DNA of 64,000 nt from Pseudarthrobacter sp. NamE2 (GTDB taxonomy: Bacteria > Actinomycetota > Actinomycetes > Actinomycetales > Micrococcaceae): the NCBI RefSeq assembly GCF_005796205.1, contig NZ_VAHN01000010.1, forward strand, positions 98,177-162,176. The letters are read 5' to 3'. Below are positions 18,944 through 28,459 of this stretch, one piece after another. Numbering within the stretch: the stretch's first letter is position 1; each line of letters opens with the position of its first letter. The notes beneath the pieces were generated by a model. The model did not search any database. It saw only the letters and a program-made list of their open reading frames with translations, and was not told the DNA's origin. The position numbers were made by a program, and so were the translations under genes.

Positions 18944-20083
18944 ATGTCCCAGAACAACCAGACCGCAGGGAACCCGTCCAAGCCCCGGGTCGCGGTGCTT
19001 TTCGGCGGACGCTCGAGCGAACACGCCGTCAGCTGCGTAACGGCGGCCGGAGTGCTGGGCGCCATCAACAAAGACAAGTACGACGTCATCCCCATCGGGA
19101 TCGCAAAATCCGGGCAGTGGGTCCTGGCGTCCCCGGACACCTCCCAGTGGTCGCTTGCCGGGTCGTCGCTGCCCGAGGTGGCGCCGTCGGCCGAGACCGT
19201 CACGCTGGCGGAAATAGGGGGAGAGCACCAGCTGATCGTGGCGGCGCCCAACGAGGTCCCGCAGGAACTCGGGACTGTTGACGTGGTCTTCCCGCTGCTG
19301 CATGGACCGTTCGGTGAAGACGGCACCATCCAGGGGCTCCTGGAGCTTTCCGACACACGCTACGTGGGGGCCGGAGTGCTGGCCTCCGCGGTCGGCATGG
19401 ACAAGCACTTCATGAAAGTGGTCTTTGAAGCTGCCGGACTGCACGTTGGCCCCTACATCGCGGTGACCGACCGGCAGTGGCGCAAGGACCCGGAAGCTGT
19501 CCGTAAGCAGGTGGACCGCCTTGGCTTCCCGGTCTTCGTCAAGCCGGCAAGGGCGGGTTCTTCCATGGGCATCTCCAAGGTTGACTCCCTCGAACAGCTG
19601 GACGCTGCCATCGAAGCCGCGCGCCGGCACGACCTCAAGCTGGTCATCGAAGCGGGAATCATGGGCCGCGAAATCGAGTGTGCAGTCCTCGAGGGCCGGG
19701 GGACCGACGCGCCCCGCACGTCGATGCCCGGTGAAATTTCCGTTGCCGGCGGCACCCACGAGTTCTATGACTTTGAGGCAAAGTACGTTGAGGACAACGC
19801 CGTTGCGCTGAGCTGCCCTGCGGATATCCCCGAGGAAGCCATCGCCCGGGTGAGGGAGCTGGCGGCCGCGGCGTTCGACGCCATCGGTGCCGAGGGTTTG
19901 AGCCGTGTGGACTTTTTCTACACGCCCGACGGCGAGATCATCATCAACGAGATCAATACGATGCCCGGCTTTACGCCCAAGAGCATGTACCCGCAGATGT
20001 GGGCCGCGTCGGGGCTCAGCTACCCGGACCTGATCGACGAGCTCATCTACCTTGCGTTGAACAGGAAAACCGGGCTCCGTTAA
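18944..20083 (+). CDS. ddl: D-alanine--D-alanine ligase
   Basis: Ddl joins two D-alanines with ATP to make the terminal dipeptide of the peptidoglycan stem. The 379-residue ATP-grasp protein opens with VLFGGRSSEHAVS and has PLLHGPFGEDG. The ATP-grasp region includes VKPARAGSSMG, and the metal ligands lie in INEINTMPGFT. It is the last gene of the murA-plsC-gpsA-ddl run and converges with a DUF3515 gene. Confidence 0.95.
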   Translation: MSQNNQTAGNPSKPRVAVLFGGRSSEHAVSCVTAAGVLGAINKDKYDVIPIGIAKSGQWVLASPDTSQWSLAGSSLPEVAPSAETVTLAEIGGEHQLIVAAPNEVPQELGTVDVVFPLLHGPFGEDGTIQGLLELSDTRYVGAGVLASAVGMDKHFMKVVFEAAGLHVGPYIAVTDRQWRKDPEAVRKQVDRLGFPVFVKPARAGSSMGISKVDSLEQLDAAIEAARRHDLKLVIEAGIMGREIECAVLEGRGTDAPRTSMPGEISVAGGTHEFYDFEAKYVEDNAVALSCPADIPEEAIARVRELAAAAFDAIGAEGLSRVDFFYTPDGEIIINEINTMPGFTPKSMYPQMWAASGLSYPDLIDELIYLALNRKTGLR

Positions 20084-20107
20084 TCCCACCCTCCGGGCCC
20101 CGTCCAC

Positions 20108-20614
20108 CTACTGGCTCTGCGGCAGGTCCTGCAGCTCTTCCTGCCCCACGCAGCCCCGCGTGGCAGGTACCTCGCCGGCCGGGGCAGCGAGGTCGGCGAG
20201 CACGGTCGCCGAACTGATTTTGTCCGGATCCATCAGGATCTCGGTGGCCGGTTCGCGCCCGTAGGTGGTCAAGGTCCACACAGGGTCGCCCTCCTTGATC
20301 ACCCAGTCGATACCGTTGACCGTCACGCAGCGGTCCGTCGTCGGCCCGGGGGCGTTGACGCCGCAGCGGAGGATGACGAGGGACGGATCGCCCCACGCTG
20401 CGGTGGCCTGACTGTTGGTCTTCCTTAGTTTGGCCTCCCCGATCGAGTCCGGCAGAGACACCATCATTGGGGCGCATGCAGGATTGGCAGCGTCACCGGC
20501 TGCGGGAACGTCGACGGCGGACGAGCAGCCTGTGAGGGCCACAACAGCGGCCAGGCCCCCGGTCAGGGCCATAGTGGCGGCACGGGCAGGAAGGGAAAGC
20601 CGGGGACGGTGCAT
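20108..20614 (-). CDS. DUF3515 family lipoprotein
   Basis: A 168-residue exported protein. An Arg-rich N-terminus and hydrophobic stretch end in the lipobox LTGC, so it should be a diacylated lipoprotein. The remaining domain has cysteines that could form disulfides outside the cell. It resembles actinobacterial DUF3515 proteins that sit between ddl and thiL, exactly as here. ATG at 20614 gives a normal signal peptide; a longer in-frame start at 20683 would place extra residues before it. Function is unknown; it lies next to a wall-synthesis gene. Confidence 0.78.
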   Translation of the reverse strand: MHRPRLSLPARAATMALTGGLAAVVALTGCSSAVDVPAAGDAANPACAPMMVSLPDSIGEAKLRKTNSQATAAWGDPSLVILRCGVNAPGPTTDRCVTVNGIDWVIKEGDPVWTLTTYGREPATEILMDPDKISSATVLADLAAPAGEVPATRGCVGQEELQDLPQSQ

Positions 20615-20734
20615 CAACCCATCATCCCGAATATGGACCCGGCAAGGCCAATCTCTGCCGTCCGCCGCCCACCACACGGGCACAGGTTTTCCGGCCCGCC
20701 CGCGATTGTCGCCGCCGCGCTGTAGCGTAGTGCC

Positions 20735-21802
20735 GTGCCTGAAACGTCCTTAAACAGCAGCGGCCACGCCCGCACGGGTTCCGCGCAGCAGCTTGCTGTT
20801 GCCGGGCTTTCCGAAGCCGAGCTGCTGGCCCGGATCTTTCCCCGGCTTTCGATGGGCAGCGGTCACTCCGAAGCCACCCTCCTGGGTCCGGGAGATGACG
20901 CCGCCGTGGTGGCCGCAACGGACGGCAGGACCGTCATCAGCATTGATACGCAGGTCCAGGACCAGGACTTCCGTCTCCACTGGCCCAACGGATACTGCAC
21001 CAGCGGCTTCGACGTCGGCTGGAAGGCCGCGGCGCAAAACCTCAGCGACATCAACGCCATGGGGGCAACCGCCACGTCGATGGTCGTGAGCCTGACCCTT
21101 CCACCGGACACACCGGTCAGCTGGGTTGAAGGCCTGGCGGACGGACTGACGGCCGGCATCCGGGAACTGGGGGCGGACCGCTGTTCAGTGGCAGGAGGCG
21201 ATCTCGGCAGGGGACGCGAAATATCCGTCACCGTCGCAGTCCTGGGAACGCTGGACGGTGGAAACGCCGTCCTCCGCTCCGGAGCCCGGCCGGGCGACGT
21301 CCTGGCACTGGCAGGGACCGCCGGACATGCCGCCGCAGGCCTGGCGCTGCTCGAATCGTCCCACAGCGTGGACACCCTCACGACGGAGCAACTCCGTTTT
21401 TTGGGCCTGCAGTCCAGGCCCCGGCCGCCCCTTGCCGCGGGTCCTGCCGCCAGGACAGGTGGCGCCACCGCCATGCTCGACGTCTCTGACGGACTGGTCC
21501 GGGACAGCCGGAGGCTGGCAGTGGCCAGCCAGGCCGCCGTCCATCTCGACCCGGAACAGGTGGCGCGGCTGGCAGCCGGCCTGCAGCCTGCCGCGGGGCT
21601 GCTGGGAGCGGACGCAGTCGGCTGGGTGCTGGACGGAGGCGAGGACCACGGCCTGCTGGCCACATTCCCTTCCGGCGTGCAGCTGCCTCCGGGATTCACT
21701 GCGATAGGCTCGGTACAAGCACTGGGAATCGATGAAGGCCCGGGCGTCATGATTGCGGGCCGGTCCGCGGACACCGGGGGATGGGATCACTTTGCACACT
21801 AA
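20735..21802 (+). CDS. thiL: thiamine-phosphate kinase
   Basis: ThiL phosphorylates thiamine monophosphate to the active cofactor thiamine diphosphate. The 355-residue protein has GPGDDAAVV, the DINAMGATATSMVVSL segment and LDVSDGLVRDSRRLA typical of the PurM/ThiL fold. The GTG start is preceded 6 bp upstream by TAGCGT (20723-20728), again suggesting a leaderless transcript. It overlaps the DhaL-type gene by about 11 bp. thiC is elsewhere in the window, under a TPP riboswitch. Confidence 0.92.
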   Translation: MPETSLNSSGHARTGSAQQLAVAGLSEAELLARIFPRLSMGSGHSEATLLGPGDDAAVVAATDGRTVISIDTQVQDQDFRLHWPNGYCTSGFDVGWKAAAQNLSDINAMGATATSMVVSLTLPPDTPVSWVEGLADGLTAGIRELGADRCSVAGGDLGRGREISVTVAVLGTLDGGNAVLRSGARPGDVLALAGTAGHAAAGLALLESSHSVDTLTTEQLRFLGLQSRPRPPLAAGPAARTGGATAMLDVSDGLVRDSRRLAVASQAAVHLDPEQVARLAAGLQPAAGLLGADAVGWVLDGGEDHGLLATFPSGVQLPPGFTAIGSVQALGIDEGPGVMIAGRSADTGGWDHFAH

Positions 21803-22811
21803 GGTTGCCGCCAACGCGCAGGCGATGAAGAGGTGGTTGGGCAAGGCTGAAACCACCCTGGGCAATCACAGTGACCGCCTCAACGCCATCAACATCTTCC
21901 CGGTGGCGGACGGGGATACCGGAACCAACCTCTACCTGACAGTCCGCGCCGCGGCCCGCTCCCTGGCCGCGGACGGCGACCAGCCCGCCCAGACCGATGT
22001 GGGAGCCCTGCTTGCGACCGCCGGGCAGGCTGCCCTGGAGGAGGCCCGGGGGAATTCCGGAACCCTTTTCTCGGTATTCCTGTGCGCAGCCGCCGAACCC
22101 CTCGCCGGACACACGCGGCTTACGTCCACACTGCTCGCGGCGGCACTGAACCGGGCACAGATCCGTGCCTGGTCCGCCCTCAGCGATCCTGTACCGGGCA
22201 CCATGCTGTCCGTTATGGAGGCCGCGGCACGGGCAGCGGCAGCCGTGGATGCGGGACAAAACGGAGACGACAGCAACCACGCGCTTGGCCTTGCCCTTGA
22301 CGCAGCCGTCGAAGGTGCGCTCGCGGCGGTGATCCAGACCGAGGACCAGCTCGATGCGCTGACCTCGGCCCACGTTGTGGACGCCGGAGGCGTTGGAATG
22401 CTCCTGATCCTCGACTGCCTCCGCTCCGCCGTCCTCGGTGAGGAGCTGCAAAGCGAACTCCTCGACGGGCTGCACGGCTACGACGTCGCCGATCCCCACA
22501 TCCACGCCGACATGCCGGACGACGACGGCGTCGAGGTGATGTGCACCATCAGCCTCTCGCCCCTGAACGCCGCGACCCTCCGGCAGCGGCTCGACGAGAT
22601 TGGCGAATCAGTCATCATGAGCCAGGTGGGAAGCGGTGCGGATGACCACGGCAACTACCGGTGGCGGGTGCATGTCCATGTTCCCGACGCGGGCCCTGTG
22701 GTCGCCATCATCCGCTCCCTGGGTGAGCCGGCACAAATGAGCATCAGCGAGCTCGCGCAGCCACGGAACGCGGATGTCGACGCTGTGAACTCCGGCGGGC
22801 ATGAACGCTGA
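21792..22811 (+). CDS. DAK2/DhaL domain protein (FakA-like kinase)
   Basis: The N-terminal half holds the DhaL nucleotide-binding signature NIFPVADGDTGTNLYLT and GNSGT, as in the kinase domain of dihydroxyacetone kinases and of FakA, the fatty acid kinase. The C-terminal part fits a FakA middle domain. FakB-like lipid-binding partners are not in the window. TTG 21792, preceded by a G-rich stretch inside the end of thiL, is taken as start; ATG 21825 is the alternative. The recG start lies inside its last codons. Exogenous fatty acid phosphorylation is a plausible role by family, not shown here. Confidence 0.75.
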   Translation: MHTKVAANAQAMKRWLGKAETTLGNHSDRLNAINIFPVADGDTGTNLYLTVRAAARSLAADGDQPAQTDVGALLATAGQAALEEARGNSGTLFSVFLCAAAEPLAGHTRLTSTLLAAALNRAQIRAWSALSDPVPGTMLSVMEAAARAAAAVDAGQNGDDSNHALGLALDAAVEGALAAVIQTEDQLDALTSAHVVDAGGVGMLLILDCLRSAVLGEELQSELLDGLHGYDVADPHIHADMPDDDGVEVMCTISLSPLNAATLRQRLDEIGESVIMSQVGSGADDHGNYRWRVHVHVPDAGPVVAIIRSLGEPAQMSISELAQPRNADVDAVNSGGHER

Positions 22812-25074
22812 GCTTGACCTGCCCCTGGAACGACGGGTCGGCAAACGCTCCGCCGCCGTCATCGAGAAGCACCTGGGCATCACCACAGTGGCGGGGCTGC
22901 TGAACTATTTCCCGCGCCGGTACCTCACCCGTGGCGAACTGACGCCCATCAGCGGGATTCCCCGCGACGAGGACGTCACACTCATCGCCCGGGTGCTGTC
23001 CACCAGCACCCGGAGCATGCGGGCACGCAAGGGGACCATCACCGACGTCGTCATTTCGGACGACGACGGCCAGTCGGGGCTGCGGCTCGTTGGCGGCACG
23101 GACTACCGCGGCAAAGTTCCCGGCACGCTCAAAATCAGCTTCTTCAACGCCTACCGCGCCAAGGCGGAACTGCTGCCCGGCCGGCGCGCCTTGTTCTCGG
23201 GCAGGGTCACCAGCTTCAAAGGCTCCCTTGGCCTCACCAATCCGGACTACCACGTCCTGGATGAGGACCCTTTCACCTCCAGCGGACAGGACGCCGGTAA
23301 GCTCGCCGCCATGCCCATCCCGGTGTACCCGGCAACCGCCAAGCTTCCCAGCTGGAAAATCCAGAAAGTCATCACGGCGCTGCTCGAAACCGCCGACCTT
23401 GAATCCCTGCCGGACCCGGTTCCACCGGCCGTCGCTGAGCGAGAGAATTTCCTTCCCCTCGCAGAGGCCTACCGGCTGATCCACGCCCCCGAGTCCGCCA
23501 CTGCCTGGACGCGGGCCCGGGACAGGTTCCGCTACCAGGAAGCGTTCGTACTCCAGTCCGCCCTCGCCCGCCGCAGGGCGCAGCTGGCGGCGGAGGAAGC
23601 TACCGCCAGGCGCCCCGTGGAGGACGGAGCCCGGGCAGCCTTTGACCGCAGCCTTCCCTTCTCGCTGACCGACGGGCAGGCCGCCGTCGGAAAGACGCTG
23701 GCGATGGAACTGGCCCGCGATACCCCCATGAACCGCCTGCTGCAGGGCGAAGTGGGCTCCGGGAAAACGGTGGTGGCCCTACGGGCCATGCTGCAGGTGG
23801 TTGACGCCGGGGGACAGGCGGCGCTCCTGGCACCCACCGAAGTCCTGGCCGCCCAGCACTATGAATCGATCCGGCGCACCCTCGGTCCGCTGTCCCGGGA
23901 CGGACTGCTGGGTCCCCTGGGCGGAGCGGACGGTGCCTCCGTGCAGGTCACGCTGCTGACCGGGTCCATGCCCACGGCGGCACGCAAGCGGGCCATGCTG
24001 GATGCAGCCTCCGGCACGGCCGGGATTATCATCGGGACCCATGCCCTGCTTAGCGACAACGTCTCGTTCTATGACCTTGGCCTGATCGTGGTGGACGAGC
24101 AGCACCGGTTTGGCGTGGAGCAGCGCGACGCTCTGCGGGCGAAAGCGCGGAAGCCGCCGCATCTCCTGGTCATGACCGCCACCCCCATTCCCCGCACTGT
24201 TGCCATGACGGTTTTCGGTGACCTTGAGACATCCATGCTCGATGAGCTGCCCAAGGGCCGTGCTCCCATCACCACGCACCTGGTGGGGCTCGCCGAGAAC
24301 CCCGCCTGGGCCGGGCGCATCTGGGCACGTGCCCGCGAAGAAATCGACGCCGGCCACCAGGTGTACGTCGTATGCCCCAAGATCGGCACCGATGACGACG
24401 GCGACTTCAGCCCCGGGGAGGCCGAGCCCGCCGGCCTGGAGGGGGAGGACAACGCACGCGAATTGGCGTCGGTGACGGCCGTCGTCGAACACCTGCTCGC
24501 GGAGCCGTCCCTCTCCGGGGTTCCGTTGGCTCCGCTGCACGGACGGCAGGATCCCGAGGTGAAGTCTGCCACCATGGCCGGGTTCGTGGACAACAGTGTC
24601 AAATTGCTGGTTTCCACCACAGTGATCGAGGTGGGCGTCGATGTCCATAACGCAACGCTGATGGTGATTTTGGATGCTGACCGTTTCGGTATCTCGCAGC
24701 TGCACCAGCTTCGCGGCCGGGTGGGCCGGGGCGGCCTGCCGGGAACCTGCCTGCTGGTCACGGCACTGGAACCGGGGCACCCCAGCCGGCGGCGGCTTGA
24801 AGCAGTGGCCTCCACCACTGACGGGTTTGTGCTCTCCCATGAAGACCTGAAGCTCCGCCGCGAGGGTGACATCCTGGGAGCCTCCCAGTCCGGCGGGCGC
24901 TCCACCCTGAAACTGCTGCGCGTCCTGGAACACGGGGACGTCATTGCAAGGGCACGGGAGGATGCACAGGACATTGTGGGCAAGGACCCCCTCCTGTCCC
25001 GCCACCCGGAACTGGCCGATGCCATCGACAAGTACCTCAATCCGGAGAAGGAGGCGTTCCTTGAGCGCGGCTGA
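22801..25074 (+). CDS. recG: ATP-dependent DNA helicase RecG
   Basis: RecG remodels stalled replication forks and Holliday junctions. The 757-residue protein has the N-terminal wedge/OB region, Walker A GEVGSGKTV (about residue 316), the DEQH box in VVDEQHRFGVEQRD, TATPIPRT (motif III), and the C-terminal QLHQLRGRVGRG. An acidic insertion near residues 530-555 lies between the helicase lobes. The ATG overlaps the DhaL gene by 11 bp, and rsmD follows after 60 bp, the arrangement seen in many actinobacteria. Confidence 0.95.
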   Translation: MNAELDLPLERRVGKRSAAVIEKHLGITTVAGLLNYFPRRYLTRGELTPISGIPRDEDVTLIARVLSTSTRSMRARKGTITDVVISDDDGQSGLRLVGGTDYRGKVPGTLKISFFNAYRAKAELLPGRRALFSGRVTSFKGSLGLTNPDYHVLDEDPFTSSGQDAGKLAAMPIPVYPATAKLPSWKIQKVITALLETADLESLPDPVPPAVAERENFLPLAEAYRLIHAPESATAWTRARDRFRYQEAFVLQSALARRRAQLAAEEATARRPVEDGARAAFDRSLPFSLTDGQAAVGKTLAMELARDTPMNRLLQGEVGSGKTVVALRAMLQVVDAGGQAALLAPTEVLAAQHYESIRRTLGPLSRDGLLGPLGGADGASVQVTLLTGSMPTAARKRAMLDAASGTAGIIIGTHALLSDNVSFYDLGLIVVDEQHRFGVEQRDALRAKARKPPHLLVMTATPIPRTVAMTVFGDLETSMLDELPKGRAPITTHLVGLAENPAWAGRIWARAREEIDAGHQVYVVCPKIGTDDDGDFSPGEAEPAGLEGEDNARELASVTAVVEHLLAEPSLSGVPLAPLHGRQDPEVKSATMAGFVDNSVKLLVSTTVIEVGVDVHNATLMVILDADRFGISQLHQLRGRVGRGGLPGTCLLVTALEPGHPSRRRLEAVASTTDGFVLSHEDLKLRREGDILGASQSGGRSTLKLLRVLEHGDVIARAREDAQDIVGKDPLLSRHPELADAIDKYLNPEKEAFLERG

Positions 25075-25134
25075 CCGAACCTTGGATGCGGACGGTGCGC
25101 AGTCCGCGGGACCAGGCATACCCGGGGGGACCCC

Positions 25135-25764
25135 ATGAGCAGGATCATCGCCGGAGCGGCGGGCGGCACGCCGTTGTCTGCCGTTCCCGGTTCCCTTACC
25201 AGGCCTACCACCGACCGCGTCAAGGAGGCGCTGTTCTCCCGGCTTGACGCGTTCGACGTCATCGCCGGTGCCAGGGTGCTCGACCTGTACGCCGGCTCGG
25301 GTTCCCTGGGGGTGGAAAGCGGGAGCAGGGGTGCGCAGGCAGTGGAGCTCGTGGAATCCGACGCCAAGGCAAGCGCCGTCTGCCAGCGGAACGCCGACCT
25401 CCTCAATGGCGTCCTGGGGCGCAAGGCCGTGACGGTCCACCGGTCCAAGGTCGAACCGTTCCTGGACCGGGCAACCCCCGGGGACACGTGGGACCTGGTC
25501 TTCCTCGACCCGCCCTATCCCCTGGAGGAGACGGCGCTGTCCGCCGTGCTTTCCAAGCTCGCCGCGCACCTGGCGCCGTCGGCCGTCGTTGTGGTGGAAC
25601 GCTCGTCCCGGTCTCCTGAACCGGAATGGCCGGAAGCGCTCACCCGCTTCGCAGAAAAGAAATACGGGGAAACAAGGCTGTGGTTTGCCGAACCGTACGT
25701 TCCGGATGCCATTGACCGGGACGATATTTCGGCGGTGGAAGAGGCGGAAACGGCCGGGCCGTAG
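25135..25764 (+). CDS. rsmD: 16S rRNA (guanine(966)-N(2))-methyltransferase RsmD
   Basis: RsmD methylates G966 of 16S rRNA in the assembled small subunit. The 209-residue protein begins with RIIAGAAGG and contains RPTTDRVKEALFS, the SAM-binding LDLYAGSGSLGVES and the catalytic DPPYP. It follows recG on the same strand and converges with the spermidine-synthase-like gene 22 bp downstream. Confidence 0.93.
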   Translation: MSRIIAGAAGGTPLSAVPGSLTRPTTDRVKEALFSRLDAFDVIAGARVLDLYAGSGSLGVESGSRGAQAVELVESDAKASAVCQRNADLLNGVLGRKAVTVHRSKVEPFLDRATPGDTWDLVFLDPPYPLEETALSAVLSKLAAHLAPSAVVVVERSSRSPEPEWPEALTRFAEKKYGETRLWFAEPYVPDAIDRDDISAVEEAETAGP

Positions 25765-25786
25765 GTGTCCAGGCCGCCACGCAGCA

Positions 25787-26587
25787 CTACGGCCGCGGCT
25801 GACCCGTAAACGGATCCAGGTCCACGCCGGCAAGGACCGTGGCGGGGTGGGGTCCCCGGGCGGCCAGTTCCGCCGTCCACTCACCGGGCCAGGGCACCTG
25901 GGTTCCGGCGAGGATGATGTTGCCGGGGTATCGTCCCTGGAACATCCCTGCTTCGGCAAAGGCCGCCACATCCGTCATCACCTGCCGCATGGCCGCCACC
26001 TGGCTGCGGACAAGCGTCAGACCCGGCTCGTCGCCCACGTTGACAATCAGCACCCCGTCCGGCGCAAGCCTTGCCTGTACCTCCCGGTAGAAATCGGTGC
26101 AGGCGATGTGGGCGGGAGCGTCCGGCCCCGAAAAGATGTCCAGGATGACGACGTCGAAGGCGGATTGAGGATCCAGCTGACCGAGTGCCGCCCGGGCATC
26201 ACCGGTGATGGTATGCAGGTCCGTTCCTTCGGGAAGGGGGAGCTGCCGCAGGACGAAGTCAAGCAGCTCACGTTCCAGCTCGACGGCGTACTGTACGGAC
26301 CCTGGCCGGGTGGCCTGGATGTAGCGGGCCAGCGTCAGGGCGCCGGCGCCCAGGTGCAAAGCCCGGACCGGGGCTCCGGAAGGCGCGGCAAGGTCAACCA
26401 GGTGTCCGATCCTTCGGAGGTACTCGTAAAAGATCTCCTCGGGGTGGGCCAGGTTGACATGGGACTGCTCGGCCCCACCGATGCTCAGCACGTAGCTGCC
26501 TTCAGTGAAGGCATCCGGTTCGATGGAGGCGTGCTGGCCGGTGGTGCGCAGGAACCTGGCCGCCGGGCCCCGGCTGCCCCCGGACAT
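25787..26587 (-). CDS. spermidine synthase-like (spermine/spermidine synthase fold) methyltransferase-type protein
   Basis: A 266-residue Rossmann-fold protein related to polyamine aminopropyltransferases. A SAM-binding loop is seen in ALHLGAGALTLARY, an acidic residue in AVELERELLDF, a GDARAAL segment and DIFSGPDAPAH where spermidine synthases have their DxxD substrate loop. Several actinobacterial relatives lack the polyamine-binding residues and are called fused or orphan spermidine synthases. The ATG shares a base with the stop of the upstream aminotransferase, so both should be made together. Substrate unknown. Confidence 0.75.
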   Translation of the reverse strand: MSGGSRGPAARFLRTTGQHASIEPDAFTEGSYVLSIGGAEQSHVNLAHPEEIFYEYLRRIGHLVDLAAPSGAPVRALHLGAGALTLARYIQATRPGSVQYAVELERELLDFVLRQLPLPEGTDLHTITGDARAALGQLDPQSAFDVVILDIFSGPDAPAHIACTDFYREVQARLAPDGVLIVNVGDEPGLTLVRSQVAAMRQVMTDVAAFAEAGMFQGRYPGNIILAGTQVPWPGEWTAELAARGPHPATVLAGVDLDPFTGQPRP

Positions 26588-27816
26588 CAGAGCTTTCGGC
26601 CCAGCGTTGCGAGCCGACCGGCGGCCTCCTCCAGGACCGCCGTCTTCTTGCAAAACGCGAAGCGGAGCAGGCTCCGCGTCCGGTCAGCCCCCTCGGGATG
26701 GCAGAACACGGGCACCGGTATCGCTGCAACGCCGACAAGCCCTGGAAGCCGCCTGGCCAGGTCCACGGAGTCGGTGATTCCCAACGGGGCGGTGTCTACG
26801 TTGACGAAGTAGGTGCCCTGCGGCGTGAAGACGTCGAATCCTGCCGCGCGCAAGCCTGCGCTGAGGATGTCCCGCTTGCGCTCAAGGTCTGCCGCGATCC
26901 CGTCATAGAAGGCATCCGGCAGCGCAAGGCCAGCGGCGATGGCCGACTGGAACGGGGTCCCCGAACTATAGGTCAGGAACTGCTTGACAGTCCGGACTGC
27001 GGCCACCAGATCTTCCGGACCGGACAACCAGCCGATTTTCCAGCCTGTCAGGGAGAACGTTTTTCCGGCCGACGAAATGGTGATGGTGCGCCCTGCAGCC
27101 CCGGGCAGGGATGCGACGGGAACGTGGCGGACGCCGAACGTCAGGTGCTCATAGACCTCGTCCGTGACGACGACGCTGTTGTGCTGTTCCGCCAGTTCCA
27201 GTATCCGCTGCAGCACCTGCCGCGGAAAAACAGCCCCGGTAGGGTTGTGCGGATTATTGAGCAGCACCACGCGGGTCCGCCCGTTGAAGGCGGACTCGAG
27301 CGCTGCCATGTCCGGCAGGAAATCAGGAGCCAGCAGCGGCGCAGTGACGTGGGTGGCCCCGGAGAGCCCGATGACAGCGCCGTAGGAATCGTAGAAGGGC
27401 TCGAAGGTCAGCACCTCGTCGCCGGGACCGGCGAGGGCAAGGAGCGAGGCTGCGATGCCTTCGGTGGCGCCCGTGGTAACGATGACTTCCGTCGCGGGGT
27501 CGGGGGTGAGTCCGTAAAAGCGTTCCTGGTGCGCGGACACGGCTTCGCGCAGTTCGGCGATGCCCTTGCCGGGGGCATATTGGTTTGCTCCTGCCGCGAT
27601 GGCGGCCCGTGCGGCTTCCCGGATTTCCAGGGGACCGTCCTCGTCCGGGAAGCCCTGGCCCAGGTTGATTGCGCCGGTCTCGAGGGCCAGGCTGGTCATC
27701 TCCTCAAAAATGGTGACGCCCAGTCCGCCGTCGGGCGCCAGGAGGTTGGCGCCGAGTGCCGTGCGCTGCCAGGGAGCAGGAGCCGTGGGTGCGGAAAGTT
27801 CCCGTCGAGGATGCAT
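26587..27816 (-). CDS. PLP-dependent aminotransferase, class I/II
   Basis: A 409-residue fold-type I transaminase. The PLP lysine is in SSAGKTFSLTGWK, the cofactor asparagine in NNPHNPTG, and the aspartate/tyrosine in VVTDEVYEHL. It resembles kynurenine/glutamine transaminases and the mycobacterial N-succinyldiaminopimelate aminotransferase DapC group, so a role in lysine synthesis or amino-acid salvage is possible. ATG 27816 is chosen over 27843, because a TACCAT stands 6 bp upstream of it, a spacing repeated at other leaderless genes here. Divergent from coaD. Confidence 0.85.
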   Translation of the reverse strand: MHPRRELSAPTAPAPWQRTALGANLLAPDGGLGVTIFEEMTSLALETGAINLGQGFPDEDGPLEIREAARAAIAAGANQYAPGKGIAELREAVSAHQERFYGLTPDPATEVIVTTGATEGIAASLLALAGPGDEVLTFEPFYDSYGAVIGLSGATHVTAPLLAPDFLPDMAALESAFNGRTRVVLLNNPHNPTGAVFPRQVLQRILELAEQHNSVVVTDEVYEHLTFGVRHVPVASLPGAAGRTITISSAGKTFSLTGWKIGWLSGPEDLVAAVRTVKQFLTYSSGTPFQSAIAAGLALPDAFYDGIAADLERKRDILSAGLRAAGFDVFTPQGTYFVNVDTAPLGITDSVDLARRLPGLVGVAAIPVPVFCHPEGADRTRSLLRFAFCKKTAVLEEAAGRLATLGRKL

Positions 27817-27859
27817 CCAGTCATGGTATCCCGGGCTTTTCATGGGGTAGTTTCAAAGC

Positions 27860-28360
27860 ATGAGACGAGCTGTGTGCCCCGGATCCTTCGACCCCATCCA
27901 CAACGGCCATCTTGAAGTGATTGCGCGGGCCGCAGGGCTCTTCGACGAGGTGATCGTGGCGATCTCCACCAACTACGCCAAGAAGTACAGGTTCACGCTG
28001 GACGAACGGCTGGACATGGCGCGGGAGACCCTGGCCTCGCTGAAGGGCATTGTGGTTGAGCCTGTGGGGGATGGCCTGCTTGCCGAGTACTGCCGCCAGC
28101 GCGGTGTCTCCGCCATCGTCAAGGGCCTGCGCTCGTCGTCGGATTTCGACTACGAGCTCCCCATGGCCACCATGAACCGCCAGCTGAGCGGGGTGGAAAC
28201 GGTGTTCCTGCCCGCCGAGGCCCACTACGTCCACCTCTCTTCCACGCTTATCAAAGAGGTGGCAAGCCTTGGTGGCAGCGTGTCCGATTACGTGCCGCGG
28301 TCCGTCCACCGCAGGATGCTCGCTGGCGAGTCTGCGGCAGATCAGCAGCCAAGACGGTAG
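27860..28360 (+). CDS. coaD: phosphopantetheine adenylyltransferase
   Basis: CoaD converts 4'-phosphopantetheine and ATP to dephospho-CoA in coenzyme A synthesis. The 166-residue protein shows the nucleotidyltransferase signature GSFDPIHNGHL and the C-terminal LSSTLIKEVASLGG. A TAGTTT (27848-27853) lies 6 bp before the ATG, suggesting a leaderless mRNA, and the divergent aminotransferase promoter is less than 30 bp away. Confidence 0.95.
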   Translation: MRRAVCPGSFDPIHNGHLEVIARAAGLFDEVIVAISTNYAKKYRFTLDERLDMARETLASLKGIVVEPVGDGLLAEYCRQRGVSAIVKGLRSSSDFDYELPMATMNRQLSGVETVFLPAEAHYVHLSSTLIKEVASLGGSVSDYVPRSVHRRMLAGESAADQQPRR

Positions 28361-28396
28361 GCTTGTCCGGTACCTCTGAGCAGCCGGTATGCCGGT

Positions 28397-28426
28397 TTGA
28401 GTCCCTGTGGTTCTTCAGGCTAAGAT
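28397..28426 (+). promoter_or_regulatory. putative promoter of the DUF177-rpmF-rnc operon
   Basis: TTGAGT (28397-28402), an 18-bp spacer and TAAGAT (28421-28426) make a good sigma-70-like promoter. It lies about 30 bp before the Shine-Dalgarno sequence of the DUF177 gene. Confidence 0.65.
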
Positions 28427-28459
28427 GGTACGTCGGTCATATGTTCAACAGGAGTTCTC

